Assembly (NCBI GenBank): GCA_937898525.1
Contig: CALCBC010000125.1
Span: 1 to 41,435 of the forward strand
Origin: an uncultured Sphingomonadales bacterium
GTDB taxonomy: Bacteria; Pseudomonadota; Alphaproteobacteria; Sphingomonadales; Sphingomonadaceae
DNA: 41,435 nucleotides
Direction: 5' to 3'
Part shown: positions 14,594-22,351 of the stretch, piece by piece
How positions within the stretch are numbered: the first letter of the stretch is position 1
Layout: every line of letters begins with the position of its first letter
Program-made: the position numbers and the translations under genes
The notes under the pieces: generated by a model
The model's database searches: none
Told to the model about the DNA's origin: nothing
The model's input: only the letters and a program-made list of their open reading frames with translations

Positions 14594-15494
14594 AATTCTC
14601 GCCGCTGCGCTGGCGCTCGCGGCATGCACGGCCCAGTCCTCGGCCCAGGATGCCGAAAGCGCGCGCCTGGGTCAGGAAGCGTGGGCTGCCGCGTGCGAGG
14701 ACTGGGCGGACTGGGACAAGCCCGGTCCGCCCTATGCCATCGGCAAGCGGACCTATTACGTCGGGACCTGCGGCATTTCCGCGATCCTGATCACGGGCGA
14801 CGAGGGCCACGTGCTGATCGATTCCGGAACGGAGGCGGGCGCGGAAATCGTCGCGCGCAACATACAGGCGCTCGGTTTCGACCTCGACGACGTCGAGATC
14901 CTGCTGATGAGCCACGAACACCACGATCATGTCGGTGGGATGGCGCGGCTGCAGCAACTGACCGGCGGCCGGCTGCTCACGTCCGCCGCAGCGGCGCCCG
15001 TCATGCGCAGCGGACAGGCCGGCGACGACGATCCGCAGGCCGGAATGCATGAACGATTCGCCGCCGCACGGGTCGACGGCATTGTCCATGACGGCGAGAT
15101 CGTCCGCCTGGGCGACATCGAGATCACGGCGATCGCGACGCCGGGTCACACGCCCGGGGCAATGAGCTGGACCTGGACAGAGCGGGCCGGCGGCGATGGA
15201 GTTCGGGCGCACTCTCCGGTCGTCTATGCCGACAGCCTCTCGCCGATCAGCTCCGAAACGTATCGCTTCAGCGACCATCCCGAATATGTCCGCGCTTTCC
15301 GCGAAGGCATCGGACGGCTCGCCCGGTTTGGCCCCTGCCTGCTGCTGACGCCGCATCCTTCGGCCAGCGAAATGAGGGCGCGGATTACCGGCGGCGGGGG
15401 ACTGACCCCGGATGCCGATGCCTGCGGCAAATATGCCTCGGACATCGAGGCGCGGCTCGACCAGCGATTGGCCAAGGAGGCTGGATCGGAATGA
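14583..15494 (+). CDS. Subclass B3 metallo-beta-lactamase
   Basis: A 303-residue protein with a short signal or lipoprotein leader (LAAALALAAC, possible lipidated Cys15). All B3 zinc ligands are visible: HEHHDH (His111, His113, Asp115, His116), His189 in ATPGHTPG and His258 in LLLTPHPS. The B3-type VVYADSLSPISSETYRFSDHPEY segment is also present. There is no Cys at the B1/B2 zinc position. B3 enzymes hydrolyse penicillins, cephalosporins and often carbapenems in the periplasm; environmental sphingomonads commonly carry such chromosomal genes. The ATG at 14583 overlaps the SDR gene by 11 bp and the stop overlaps prmA by 4 bp, so it is translationally coupled on both sides. No adjacent AmpR or BlaI. 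Actual beta-lactamase activity, as opposed to another MBL-fold hydrolase, is likely but unproven. Confidence 0.9.
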   Translation: MSVRILAAALALAACTAQSSAQDAESARLGQEAWAAACEDWADWDKPGPPYAIGKRTYYVGTCGISAILITGDEGHVLIDSGTEAGAEIVARNIQALGFDLDDVEILLMSHEHHDHVGGMARLQQLTGGRLLTSAAAAPVMRSGQAGDDDPQAGMHERFAAARVDGIVHDGEIVRLGDIEITAIATPGHTPGAMSWTWTERAGGDGVRAHSPVVYADSLSPISSETYRFSDHPEYVRAFREGIGRLARFGPCLLLTPHPSASEMRARITGGGGLTPDADACGKYASDIEARLDQRLAKEAGSE

Positions 15495-16387
15495 GCTGGA
15501 AGCTGGTTGCGCATGCGCCGAGAGCGGTGATTCGCGCCGCGCTCGCTGCCCACGAGGCGCTCGACGAGTGGGATCCCGATATCGTCCTGACCGGCAGCGA
15601 GATCGCCGAGGACCGGCCCGACGAGTGGGTACTCGAAGCCTACCTCGAGCGAAAGCCGAGCAAGGCCGACCGCGCGGCCGTGGCGGCGTTGTTCGGCGCC
15701 GATGCCCCCCCGCTGGTCGCCGAGAAGCTGCCGGATACCGACTGGGTGGCCGAGACGCAGAAGCTGACCGCCCCGATACGGGCAGGCCGGTTTCACGTTC
15801 ATACGCCCGACTTCGCGGCGGATAGCCACGCCATCGACCTGGTGATTCCCGCTGCACAGGCGTTCGGCACCGGCCAGCACGCGACGACCGCGGGATGCCT
15901 CGCGATGCTCGACGCGATGAAGCGCCGCGGGGTGGTGGTGCGCAATTTCGCCGACATCGGCACCGGCACGGGCCTGCTGGCCTTTGCCGCGCTCCGCCTG
16001 TGGCCGGGCGCGCGAGCCGTGGCGAGTGACATCGACGCGGTGTGCGAACCGGTCGTGGCGGAGAACGCCCGGCTCAACGCCTTCCGCCTCGGCGGCGGGC
16101 CCGGTCAGCTGGCGATGGTCGTGGCCGATGGCTTCGACCATCCGCTGCTGATCGATCGCGCGCCTTACGACCTCGTGATCGCCAACATCCTCGCGGGTCC
16201 GCTGATCGCGCTGGCGGGCGACTTCGCCGACGCGGTCGCGCCACGCGGCCACTTGCTGCTCGCCGGCTTGCTGACCACGCAGGAGCCCGCCGTGCGCGCC
16301 GCGTGCCGCACGGCCGGGTTCCGTCTCGCCGCGCGGCTGGTCAACGGCGACTGGTCGATCCTGTGGCTGCGGCGGCGCGCCGTCTGA
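15491..16387 (+). CDS. prmA: Ribosomal protein L11 methyltransferase-like
   Basis: A 298-residue PrmA-family protein. The SAM-binding domain has AFGTGQHATTAGCLAML, FADIGTGTGLLAFAAL and ASDIDAVCEPVVAENARLN, then the PrmA signature DLVIANILAGPLI. The N-terminal ~100 residues (MSWKLVAHAPRAVIRAAL) would be the L11-recognition domain but are divergent, as in other sphingomonads. It methylates ribosomal protein L11 in the cytoplasm. The start overlaps the beta-lactamase stop (ATGA). Confidence 0.92.
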   Translation: MSWKLVAHAPRAVIRAALAAHEALDEWDPDIVLTGSEIAEDRPDEWVLEAYLERKPSKADRAAVAALFGADAPPLVAEKLPDTDWVAETQKLTAPIRAGRFHVHTPDFAADSHAIDLVIPAAQAFGTGQHATTAGCLAMLDAMKRRGVVVRNFADIGTGTGLLAFAALRLWPGARAVASDIDAVCEPVVAENARLNAFRLGGGPGQLAMVVADGFDHPLLIDRAPYDLVIANILAGPLIALAGDFADAVAPRGHLLLAGLLTTQEPAVRAACRTAGFRLAARLVNGDWSILWLRRRAV

Positions 16388-17046
16388 CCAGGGCGCTCGG
16401 CGCGGTCCTCGCCGGCGTCGCGTTCGCGCTGGCCGCATACGCCCTCGCGGGGTGGATCGGATCGTCGGTCCCGCGCAACCCCGGGTGGAAGGAACCGCGC
16501 GAAGGCATCGAGATTCTGCTCGGCACCAACGGCGTTCATACCGAGCTGGTCCTGCCACTGGTCACGCCGGAGATGGACTGGCGGCCGGTGTTCCCCGCCG
16601 CCGACGTCGCGGCGCCGGATCGGGGCTATACCCACGTCGCGGTGAGCTGGGGCGAGAAGGAGGTGTTCCTCAACACGCCCACCTGGGCGGACCTGTCGCC
16701 GGTCACCGTGTTGCGCATCGTCGGCGTGGGCGGAGAGGGTCTGCTCCACGTCGCGCACTACGTACGCCCGGCGCCATCTGCCGATTTTCGTCCGATCCGG
16801 CTCAGCCGGGAACAGTACCGACGCCTCGTAGCCGCGATCGGCCGCTCGCTCCCCCGGGGTCAGCGCGTGCGCTATCCGGGCTACGGTTCGCACGACGTGT
16901 TCTACGACGCTCCCGGAAACTACACCGCGACTAAGACCTGCAACCAGTGGACGAGCGACGTGCTGGCGGAGGCCGGTGTGCGCATCGGCTGGTGGACCCC
17001 GTTCGCCGGCGGAGTGATGAAATGGGTCCCTTCGCCCGAGAGGTGA
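16363..17046 (+). CDS. DUF2459/TIGR02117-family protein with N-terminal membrane segment
   Basis: About 227 residues, with an N-terminal hydrophobic segment (LGAVLAGVAFALAAYALAGWIG) as membrane anchor or signal. The extracytoplasmic domain has TNGVHTELVLPLVTP, YTHVAVSWGEKEVFLNTPTW and, near the end, TKTCNQWTSDVLAEAGVRIGWWTPF. These are typical of TIGR02117/DUF2459 proteins, whose pattern of conserved His and Cys recalls cysteine-peptidase-like folds; function is unknown. No ATG precedes the conserved region; the GTG at 16363, inside the 3' end of prmA (25-bp overlap), is the best start. It ends the SDR-MBL-prmA chain. Confidence 0.82.
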   Translation: MAAAARRLTRALGAVLAGVAFALAAYALAGWIGSSVPRNPGWKEPREGIEILLGTNGVHTELVLPLVTPEMDWRPVFPAADVAAPDRGYTHVAVSWGEKEVFLNTPTWADLSPVTVLRIVGVGGEGLLHVAHYVRPAPSADFRPIRLSREQYRRLVAAIGRSLPRGQRVRYPGYGSHDVFYDAPGNYTATKTCNQWTSDVLAEAGVRIGWWTPFAGGVMKWVPSPER

Positions 17047-17067
17047 CAGCGCCGCCGAAACATGCAT

Positions 17068-17079
17068 GGTAGCGCTACC
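17068..17079. promoter_or_regulatory. LacI-family-type operator palindrome
   Basis: GGTAGCGCTACC is a perfect 12-bp palindrome with the central CG typical of LacI/GalR-family operators. It begins 31 bp upstream of the start codon of the GFOR-like gene, close to where transcription should start, which suits repression. Similar TGGTAGCGCTA sites are known for sugar-responsive LacI regulators in alphaproteobacteria. No LacI-family gene lies in the window. Confidence 0.6.
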
Positions 17080-17098
17080 GATTGGGGAGGAACCAGCG

Positions 17099-18259
17099 AT
17101 GTCCGCCAGCGAAACCGATCTCACCCGCCGCCGCCTGCTCGCCGCCGCAGTCGCCACCCCGTTCGCACTGTCCGCCACTCGCGCGCTCGCCCAGACTGCC
17201 GAGGGCCAGCCGATGCCCGTCGACGCCGCGCCGCAGCCGGCGCTGCCGGGCGAACGGATGCGCTGGGCGATCGTCGGCCTCGGCAGCTTCGCGATCAACC
17301 AGGTCATCCCCGGCTTCGCCAACGCCCGCCAGTCGCGCATGACGGCGTTCGTGTCGGGCAACCCGGCCAAGGCTCGTGAGCTGGGCGCGCGGCACGGTGT
17401 CAGCCGGTTCTACGATTACGCCAACTACGACACGATGAAGGACAACGACGAGATCGACTGCGTCTATGTCGTGCTCCCGGTCGGGCTCCACGCCGAGTAC
17501 ACGATTCGGGCCCTCGAGGCCGGCAAGCACGTGCTGTGCGAGAAGCCGATGGCCTCGACCAGCGCCGAATGCGAACGCATGGTCGCCGCGGCGAAAGCCA
17601 GCAACCGCCAACTCGGCGTGGCCTACCGCGTACACTTCGAGCCGACCAACCGCGAGGCGCTGCGCCGGATCAAGGCCGGCGAGATCGGCCAGATCCGGGC
17701 GGTGCAGAACGCGCACGGGTTCAACGCCAACCCTCAGTTCCCGCCGCACAAGTGGCGGCTGGAGAAGCTGCTCGCCGGCGGCGGCTCGATGTTCGACATC
17801 GGCATCTACGGACTCAACACTTCGCTCATGATGCTCGAGGGCGACACGCCGGTGTCGGTCTCGGCAGTCTACGCCTACCCGAAGGACGACCCGCGCTTCG
17901 CCGAAGTCGAAGGCGGGATCGAGTGGCGCCTGACGATGGCGAGCGGGGCCGTCGTCAGCGGCTCGTCGTCCTACAGCTACAGTCCCTACGTCTCGCGCCA
18001 GCACTATTTCGGCTCGACCAGCTCGATCGAGATGCAGCCGGCGACGACCTACGACGACAACAATATCCTTCTCGGTGGGCAGCCGGTTGGCGCGGGCAAT
18101 CCGATGACGCAGTTCGCCGCCCAGCTCGACGGTTTCTCCGAAGCCGCGCGAGCCAACACGCCGCACCTGACGCCGGGAGAAATGGGCTTGCGCGACATCC
18201 GCCTGATCGAGGCGATGTATCGCAGCGCGGATGCCGGGGGCGCCGTGGTTGTCCTGTGA
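17099..18259 (+). CDS. Tat-exported Gfo/Idh/MocA oxidoreductase (glucose-fructose oxidoreductase-like)
   Basis: A 386-residue protein. A twin-arginine signal (TRRRLLAAAVA, Arg10-12) ends near ALAQT. The Rossmann domain has AIVGLGSFAINQVIPGF, VSGNPAKAREL and, later, CEKPMASTSAEC. The catalytic domain has YRVHFEPTNREALRRI and WRLEKLLAGGGSMFDIGIYG. Block for block this resembles periplasmic glucose-fructose oxidoreductase of Zymomonas, which keeps NADP tightly bound and interconverts sugars to gluconolactone and sorbitol; Tat export suits a protein folded with its cofactor. The start follows GGGGAGGAA. The LacI-type palindrome just upstream suggests sugar-responsive control. The exact substrate is uncertain. 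Confidence 0.87.
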   Translation: MSASETDLTRRRLLAAAVATPFALSATRALAQTAEGQPMPVDAAPQPALPGERMRWAIVGLGSFAINQVIPGFANARQSRMTAFVSGNPAKARELGARHGVSRFYDYANYDTMKDNDEIDCVYVVLPVGLHAEYTIRALEAGKHVLCEKPMASTSAECERMVAAAKASNRQLGVAYRVHFEPTNREALRRIKAGEIGQIRAVQNAHGFNANPQFPPHKWRLEKLLAGGGSMFDIGIYGLNTSLMMLEGDTPVSVSAVYAYPKDDPRFAEVEGGIEWRLTMASGAVVSGSSSYSYSPYVSRQHYFGSTSSIEMQPATTYDDNNILLGGQPVGAGNPMTQFAAQLDGFSEAARANTPHLTPGEMGLRDIRLIEAMYRSADAGGAVVVL

Positions 18260-18433
18260 ACCGCACAGAACTTGCCGTCCAACCCGCCGCGCAGGTGCAA
18301 GTTTCGGCCCGCTGCCCCCGGAGAAAGAACTCCTGGTAACCAATTATTAACCTTCTTCGTTCAGCTCTCGATATGAATTCCGGTCGGGCTAGAAAGGGGC
18401 TTGGACGACTCGGGATCACGTGAGTGAACTGAG

Positions 18434-18922
18434 ATGATTGCTACGGGATCGGATCGAGACATGCTGCCAGCCCCCATCACGGAGCCTTCCGAGCGAAGGC
18501 TCAGCGAAATCGACCGCTTCTGCCTGCAGACCCGCCTCGACGCGAAGGCAGAGGCTGCGCGGCACGTGCGCGTGGTCGCCTCGACGCTCGGCGTCTTCTG
18601 CCTTGCCCTCGCGGTGTGCCTCGGCGTGGCGGTGTGGCGTGGCAACGCGCTGGCGCAGGAGCGCGATCAGCTGGTCGAACAGCTTCGGACCGAACGGGCG
18701 GAGCGCATCCAGGCATCGCTGGCCGCGCGCGACGTCGAAATGAACGCCGCGCACTACGCCCTCGACACCCGCGTGCGCCGCGACATCGTCGAGGAACGGA
18801 TGCAAGAGCAGGAGCGTCGCGCCGCCGAGCTCGAGCAGCGTGCGCAGGAGATCGCGCGCCAGAAGCTGGCTGAGGCCAACTGCGTGACGCCGCGTTCGAT
18901 CAGGGTGGCGGCCGACTTGTGA
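18434..18922 (+). CDS. Membrane protein with periplasmic coiled coil; inner-membrane-spanin-like
   Basis: A 162-residue protein: a charged cytoplasmic N-terminus (about 1-43), one membrane span (about 46-68, VVASTLGVFCLALAVCLGVAVW), then about 90 residues rich in Gln, Glu, Arg and Ala (AQERDQLVEQLRTER, ERMQEQERRAAELEQRAQEI) that should form a coiled coil. It overlaps the downstream lipoprotein gene by 4 bp (GTGA). Span plus coiled coil plus overlapping small lipoprotein is the layout of phage Rz/Rz1 spanin pairs, which fuse inner and outer membranes at lysis. The N-terminal extension is longer than in phage Rz, and no other phage gene is near. The alternative is a host-specific pair of unknown function. 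Confidence 0.6.
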   Translation: MIATGSDRDMLPAPITEPSERRLSEIDRFCLQTRLDAKAEAARHVRVVASTLGVFCLALAVCLGVAVWRGNALAQERDQLVEQLRTERAERIQASLAARDVEMNAAHYALDTRVRRDIVEERMQEQERRAAELEQRAQEIARQKLAEANCVTPRSIRVAADL

Positions 18923-19182
18923 AGCGCGCCCTGCCTCTCCTCGCCGTGCTCGCCGGGTGCGCACACGGGCCGGAGGTCGAAATCCGAGAGGTCCCGGTAC
19001 CGGTCACCTGCGTCGATCCGCGGAGGATTCCGCCGGAGCCCCCGCGCGTGGCGAACCGCTTCAACGGCGATGCGCGGCATGACCTCGTGATCGTGGCGGA
19101 AAGCGCCCAGCAGTTGCGCGCATGGGGCCAGGAAATGCGGGAGCTGCTCGAGCTGTGCGTCGGCAAGGCTCCGCCGGAATAG
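18919..19182 (+). CDS. Small lipoprotein, outer-membrane-spanin-like
   Basis: An 87-residue protein with an N-terminal lipoprotein signal (LPLLAVLAGC, lipidated Cys about residue 14). A Pro-rich stretch follows (EIREVPVPVTCVDPRRIPPEPP), then a helical end (HDLVIVAESAQQLRAWGQEM). Proline-rich small lipoproteins with a closing 'LRxW' helix resemble o-spanins of alphaproteobacterial phages and gene transfer agents. The GTG start lies inside the upstream coiled-coil gene. Two Cys remain after the lipobox. The lipoprotein call is secure; the spanin role is inference. Confidence 0.65.
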   Translation: MKRALPLLAVLAGCAHGPEVEIREVPVPVTCVDPRRIPPEPPRVANRFNGDARHDLVIVAESAQQLRAWGQEMRELLELCVGKAPPE

Positions 19183-19342
19183 GACCCGCCACAGTCTGGT
19201 CGTATTGGTCGACTAGGGGTATCGACGCCATGTCGGAGCCCTTCGGGATCGGGAACCGACGAGGGGGGGCCCGATCGCTCCCGCAGGATGCGCCATACGA
19301 CATCCACGGGCGGGATCGGGCTCCAAGCGACGGGGTCAGTCG

Positions 19343-20740
19343 ATGGGTCGATGGCTTGCCGCGGCAGGGGCCGCGCTGGCGCTGTTCACGGGTATTCACG
19401 CCTCGGCGCAGACGGCCGAGGACGTCCACGCAGCCGAGCGCGCTCGCTTCGGCTTCGGCCAGCTGCGCCGCGGCGCCGATGGCGATCCCAATTCCCCCCG
19501 CGCCGCCAATTCCGACGAGAGCCGGATCGTTCCGTTCGCCCTGCCACCGCTGTTCGCGAGCTCGACCCCACCTTCGCGCGAGGAGTGGGCAGAGCGGCGC
19601 ACGGAGCTGGTCCGGCTGGTGGAAGACAACTGGGTCGGCCGCATCCCGGAGATCGTCGCGCAGTTCCGCGTGGTATGGAACAAGCAGCCCGCCGAGACCG
19701 CGCAGCGCGGTGCCAGCGCCGAGCAGTGGATCGGGCAGGTCATCGCTCCCGACGGCCACATGGGCCCGACGATCGACGCGATCGTGACGTTTCCCCGGGA
19801 TGCCGAGGGCGCCCCGGCACTGATCGACTATACCTACATCTGGCCGGGCGGCCGCACGCCGAACTTCGGAGGGCCTCCGCCACCCGACGGCGTGGCGCTG
19901 GCGCTCCGGCGCGGCTTCGCCCACGTGGCCTACCGTCCGCAAATGCTCCAGGCGGACACCGGTGCGCAGATGCAGCAAGGTGTGATCGGGCTCGCCCGCT
20001 GGCCGCGCGGACAGTACGACTGGGGCGCTCTGCGCGCCTGGGCCTGGGGTGCGAGCCGGCTGCGCGAGGAGCTCGCGCGCGACCCGCGGATCAACGGCGA
20101 GCGCATTTCGCTGCAGGGCCATTCGCGGTTCGGCAAGGGCGTGCTCGTCGCCGCCGCGTTCGACCACGCCTTCGCCGACGCGAACGTCTCGAGCTCGGGA
20201 GCCGGCGGTGCCAAGCTGATGCGGCGCGACTTCGGCGAGCGGTGGGAGAACATGGCCAGCTCGGGCGCGTTCCACTGGTACACGCCCAACGTGATGGCCT
20301 ACGCGCGCGGCGACCAGACGACCGCCAACCTCCCGATCGACGCGCACACGCTGATTGCGCTGCGCGCGCCGCGGCCGCTCCTCGTCACCAGCGGAGTCGC
20401 CGAGAAGGGCGACGCCTGGGTCGACCCGACCGGAATGTGGCAGGCAGTCCGCGCCGCGCAGCCTGCCTGGGCGATCTTCGGAGTCACCGTACCGACGGAT
20501 CGGATGCCGGAGCCCGGGACCGATACGGACACCCCCTACCGGCTCGGCTGGTACCAGCACACCGAAGGTCATGTCCCCTGGCCCGGCTACGCCGAGTTCT
20601 ACGAGCACGAAGCCCGCTTCGCCGGCCCGCGAACGGGGCTGCTGCCGTTCAAGGACCCGGTCAAGGCGCACCGGCCGCGCCGCGGCCTTGCGCAGGGCGA
20701 TCTCCCGGCCGGCTTGCGGAGCGTGCAGGCCGCGCTCTAG
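19343..20740 (+). CDS. Secreted CE15-like (glucuronoyl-esterase-type) hydrolase
   Basis: A 465-residue protein with a signal peptide (WLAAAGAALALFTGIHASAQ). The alpha/beta-hydrolase domain carries the CE15 nucleophile motif as ISLQGHSRFGKGVLVAA (Ser261; the family has G-x-S-R-x-G-K). A candidate catalytic His lies in YQHTEGHVPWPGYAEF (His410). Other family-like stretches are YDWGALRAWAWGASRLREEL, SSGAGGAKLMRRDFGE and RPLLVTSGVAEKGDAWVDP. CE15 enzymes cleave esters between lignin and glucuronoxylan, but many bacterial paralogues have other or unknown substrates. It is monocistronic or shares a transcript with the small membrane protein 9 bp downstream. Confidence 0.82.
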   Translation: MGRWLAAAGAALALFTGIHASAQTAEDVHAAERARFGFGQLRRGADGDPNSPRAANSDESRIVPFALPPLFASSTPPSREEWAERRTELVRLVEDNWVGRIPEIVAQFRVVWNKQPAETAQRGASAEQWIGQVIAPDGHMGPTIDAIVTFPRDAEGAPALIDYTYIWPGGRTPNFGGPPPPDGVALALRRGFAHVAYRPQMLQADTGAQMQQGVIGLARWPRGQYDWGALRAWAWGASRLREELARDPRINGERISLQGHSRFGKGVLVAAAFDHAFADANVSSSGAGGAKLMRRDFGERWENMASSGAFHWYTPNVMAYARGDQTTANLPIDAHTLIALRAPRPLLVTSGVAEKGDAWVDPTGMWQAVRAAQPAWAIFGVTVPTDRMPEPGTDTDTPYRLGWYQHTEGHVPWPGYAEFYEHEARFAGPRTGLLPFKDPVKAHRPRRGLAQGDLPAGLRSVQAAL

Positions 20741-20749
20741 GATTTCGCC

Positions 20750-21154
20750 ATGGCGCAATCGCTCACCCGCTTCGGCCGCACGCTCGGCCGGATCGCCGTG
20801 GCTCTGGCGGCCGGGATTGCAACCGGGGCGCTACTCACCGCCGCCTACATCCATAGCTCGCTCGGCCCGGGACTCGTGTTCGAAGGGCTGGTCGAGGTCG
20901 CGCTGTTCTACGGCCTCGCCATCGCCGCCTTCTGCGTGCCCTTGTGGCTGATGCTGGTGAATCTCGGGCGCGATTCGGCATGGGCCGCGGCAGCGCTCGG
21001 GTTCGTTGCGACCGCGGTCTTCGTCAGCCTGACTTACGCGGCCGGGAGCCACGATCGCGTTGCACTGATGACCTATACGGTCCTGCCTTACGGCCTGTGC
21101 GGCGCCGCGGCGGCGCTGGTGACCTGGTGGGTCGGCCGCCGCCTGCGCCGCTGA
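20750..21154 (+). CDS. Small four-span membrane protein, unknown
   Basis: A 134-residue protein with about four membrane spans (IAVALAAGIATGALLTAAYI, EVALFYGLAIAAFCVPLWLM, WAAAALGFVATAVFVSLTYAA, VLPYGLCGAAAALVTWWVG) and a basic C-terminus. No family recognised. It starts 9 bp after the esterase stop, so the two may share a transcript, and it converges on the CBS gene with a 9-bp gap. Confidence 0.75.
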   Translation: MAQSLTRFGRTLGRIAVALAAGIATGALLTAAYIHSSLGPGLVFEGLVEVALFYGLAIAAFCVPLWLMLVNLGRDSAWAAAALGFVATAVFVSLTYAAGSHDRVALMTYTVLPYGLCGAAAALVTWWVGRRLRR

Positions 21155-21163
21155 ACCTGCGGC

Positions 21164-21589
21164 CTATTGCGAGTGGCGCTTGCTCGGTCGGGTGATCTCG
21201 CCGAGTGCTTCGCCGCTTTCGCTGCGTTCGCGCTTCGCAAGGTCGCCGAGCGAGACGATGCCGACCAGCCGCTTGTCGCTGTCGACCACCGGCATCCGAC
21301 GGACCTGGATCTCGGCCATGTTGTCGAGCACCTCGTCGGTGTCCTCTTCGTCGAAGCAGTAGAGCACCTCCTGGCTCATGACGTCGCGTACCCTGGCGTC
21401 CGGCGTGCAACCTTCGGCCACGCCGCGAATGGCGATGTCGCGATCGGTGATCATGCCGACGAGCCGGTCGCCTTCGGCCACCGGCAGCACTCCGGCGTCG
21501 ATCTGGCCCATGATCTGGGCGGCGCGCTCGATCGTGTCTTCGGGCGAAATCACCCGCACGTCACGGGTCATGCATTCGTTGACTTTCAT
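21164..21589 (-). CDS. Two-CBS-domain protein
   Basis: A 141-residue protein made almost entirely of two CBS motifs: MTRDVRVISPEDTIERAAQIM...GMITDRDIAIRGVAEG (about 7-60) and VMSQEVLYCFDEEDTDEVL...GIVSLGDLAKRE (about 69-122). The phrases TDRDI and RRMPVVDSDKRLVGIV are typical. Stand-alone CBS pairs bind adenine nucleotides and act as energy or stress regulators; the partner is unknown. A Shine-Dalgarno GGAGAGAG precedes the ATG. The 160 bp upstream contain no gene, only a small hairpin (GCAGGC / GCCTGC, 21683-21698). Confidence 0.9.
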   Translation of the reverse strand: MKVNECMTRDVRVISPEDTIERAAQIMGQIDAGVLPVAEGDRLVGMITDRDIAIRGVAEGCTPDARVRDVMSQEVLYCFDEEDTDEVLDNMAEIQVRRMPVVDSDKRLVGIVSLGDLAKRERSESGEALGEITRPSKRHSQ

Positions 21590-21749
21590 CGCTCTCTCCT
21601 TCGGCCCGCGGGCCGTTGCTCCCGCGCGCGCTGGCGACCTGTAGGGCAGCCTGGCCGCCTTCCAGCGGGCCCGTGTACCTCTGCAGGCGTTCGCCTGCGC
21701 CGTCGGTTGCGGGATATCCTTGCAACAGGTCGCGGGACCGCCGGTTCCG

Positions 21750-22292
21750 CTATTCGCTCCAGCGGGCGAGCGCTTCGCGGTAAGCCTCGCGCGCCTCGTC
21801 GCGCTTCCGTTCGAGGCGCGCGCGTTCCTTCGCCTGTTTCGCGCGCAGGGCTTTCAGCTGCCGGTCGATTGCATCGCGACGCGCTTCGAGGTCCTTCGTC
21901 TCGGTTTCGTGCCGGCTGCGAGCATCGGCGAGCGCGCTTTCGGCTGCCTCGACCCGGTCGCGCTTCGGCGGCGGCTTGGGCCTCGCGAGCTTGGTCGGGG
22001 CGGGCCTGGCGGGAGACCTTTCCTTCCTGCTGGCCTTCTTCGCCTTCGACTTGCGCGGCCCGAGCGCCTTGAGCTGGGCCGCCAGGTCTCCACGGGAGAC
22101 CCTGATCACCTCGCCCGGCCGTTCGAGCGGCTCCGCCATCAGCTTCGGATCGGTGACCTCCTCGGCAACGCCGCGCGCGAACAGGTCCGCATCCGCGCCC
22201 CACGCCTCGAGCGCCGCCTTTCGGCTCGACGCGGCAACGTAGGCGTCGTGGAAGCCGATCGAGGTGCGGAAGACCTTGAGTTTGCGCGGCAC
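21750..22292 (-). CDS. Basic, lysine-rich coiled-coil protein, unknown
   Basis: A 180-residue protein in two parts. The first ~75 residues (KLKVFRTSIGFHDAYVAASSRKAALEAWG, then DLFARGVAEEV) look folded and recall small conserved proteins of sphingomonads. After a Lys/Arg/Pro-rich linker (SKAKKASRKERS) comes a long charged helix (RHETETKDLEARRDAIDRQL...ARLERKRDEAREAY) likely to be a coiled coil. The GTG at 22292 is chosen because GGGAGGAAC lies 6 bp upstream. It is divergent from an SDR gene across 59 bp. Tail composition alone can draw TolA-like database labels, which I would not trust. Function unknown. Confidence 0.75.
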   Translation of the reverse strand: MPRKLKVFRTSIGFHDAYVAASSRKAALEAWGADADLFARGVAEEVTDPKLMAEPLERPGEVIRVSRGDLAAQLKALGPRKSKAKKASRKERSPARPAPTKLARPKPPPKRDRVEAAESALADARSRHETETKDLEARRDAIDRQLKALRAKQAKERARLERKRDEAREAYREALARWSE

Positions 22293-22351
22293 GCCGTTCC
22301 TCCCGGGACAAGAACCGTGCAACCGATCGCGGGTTTCCGGGTTGGCCCTGC

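Noticed and set aside
18260..19342. Prophage remnant around the spanin-like pair
   Set aside because: No integrase, terminase, capsid, tail or lysin gene is present, and codon use does not differ visibly from neighbours, so only the pair itself is reported.
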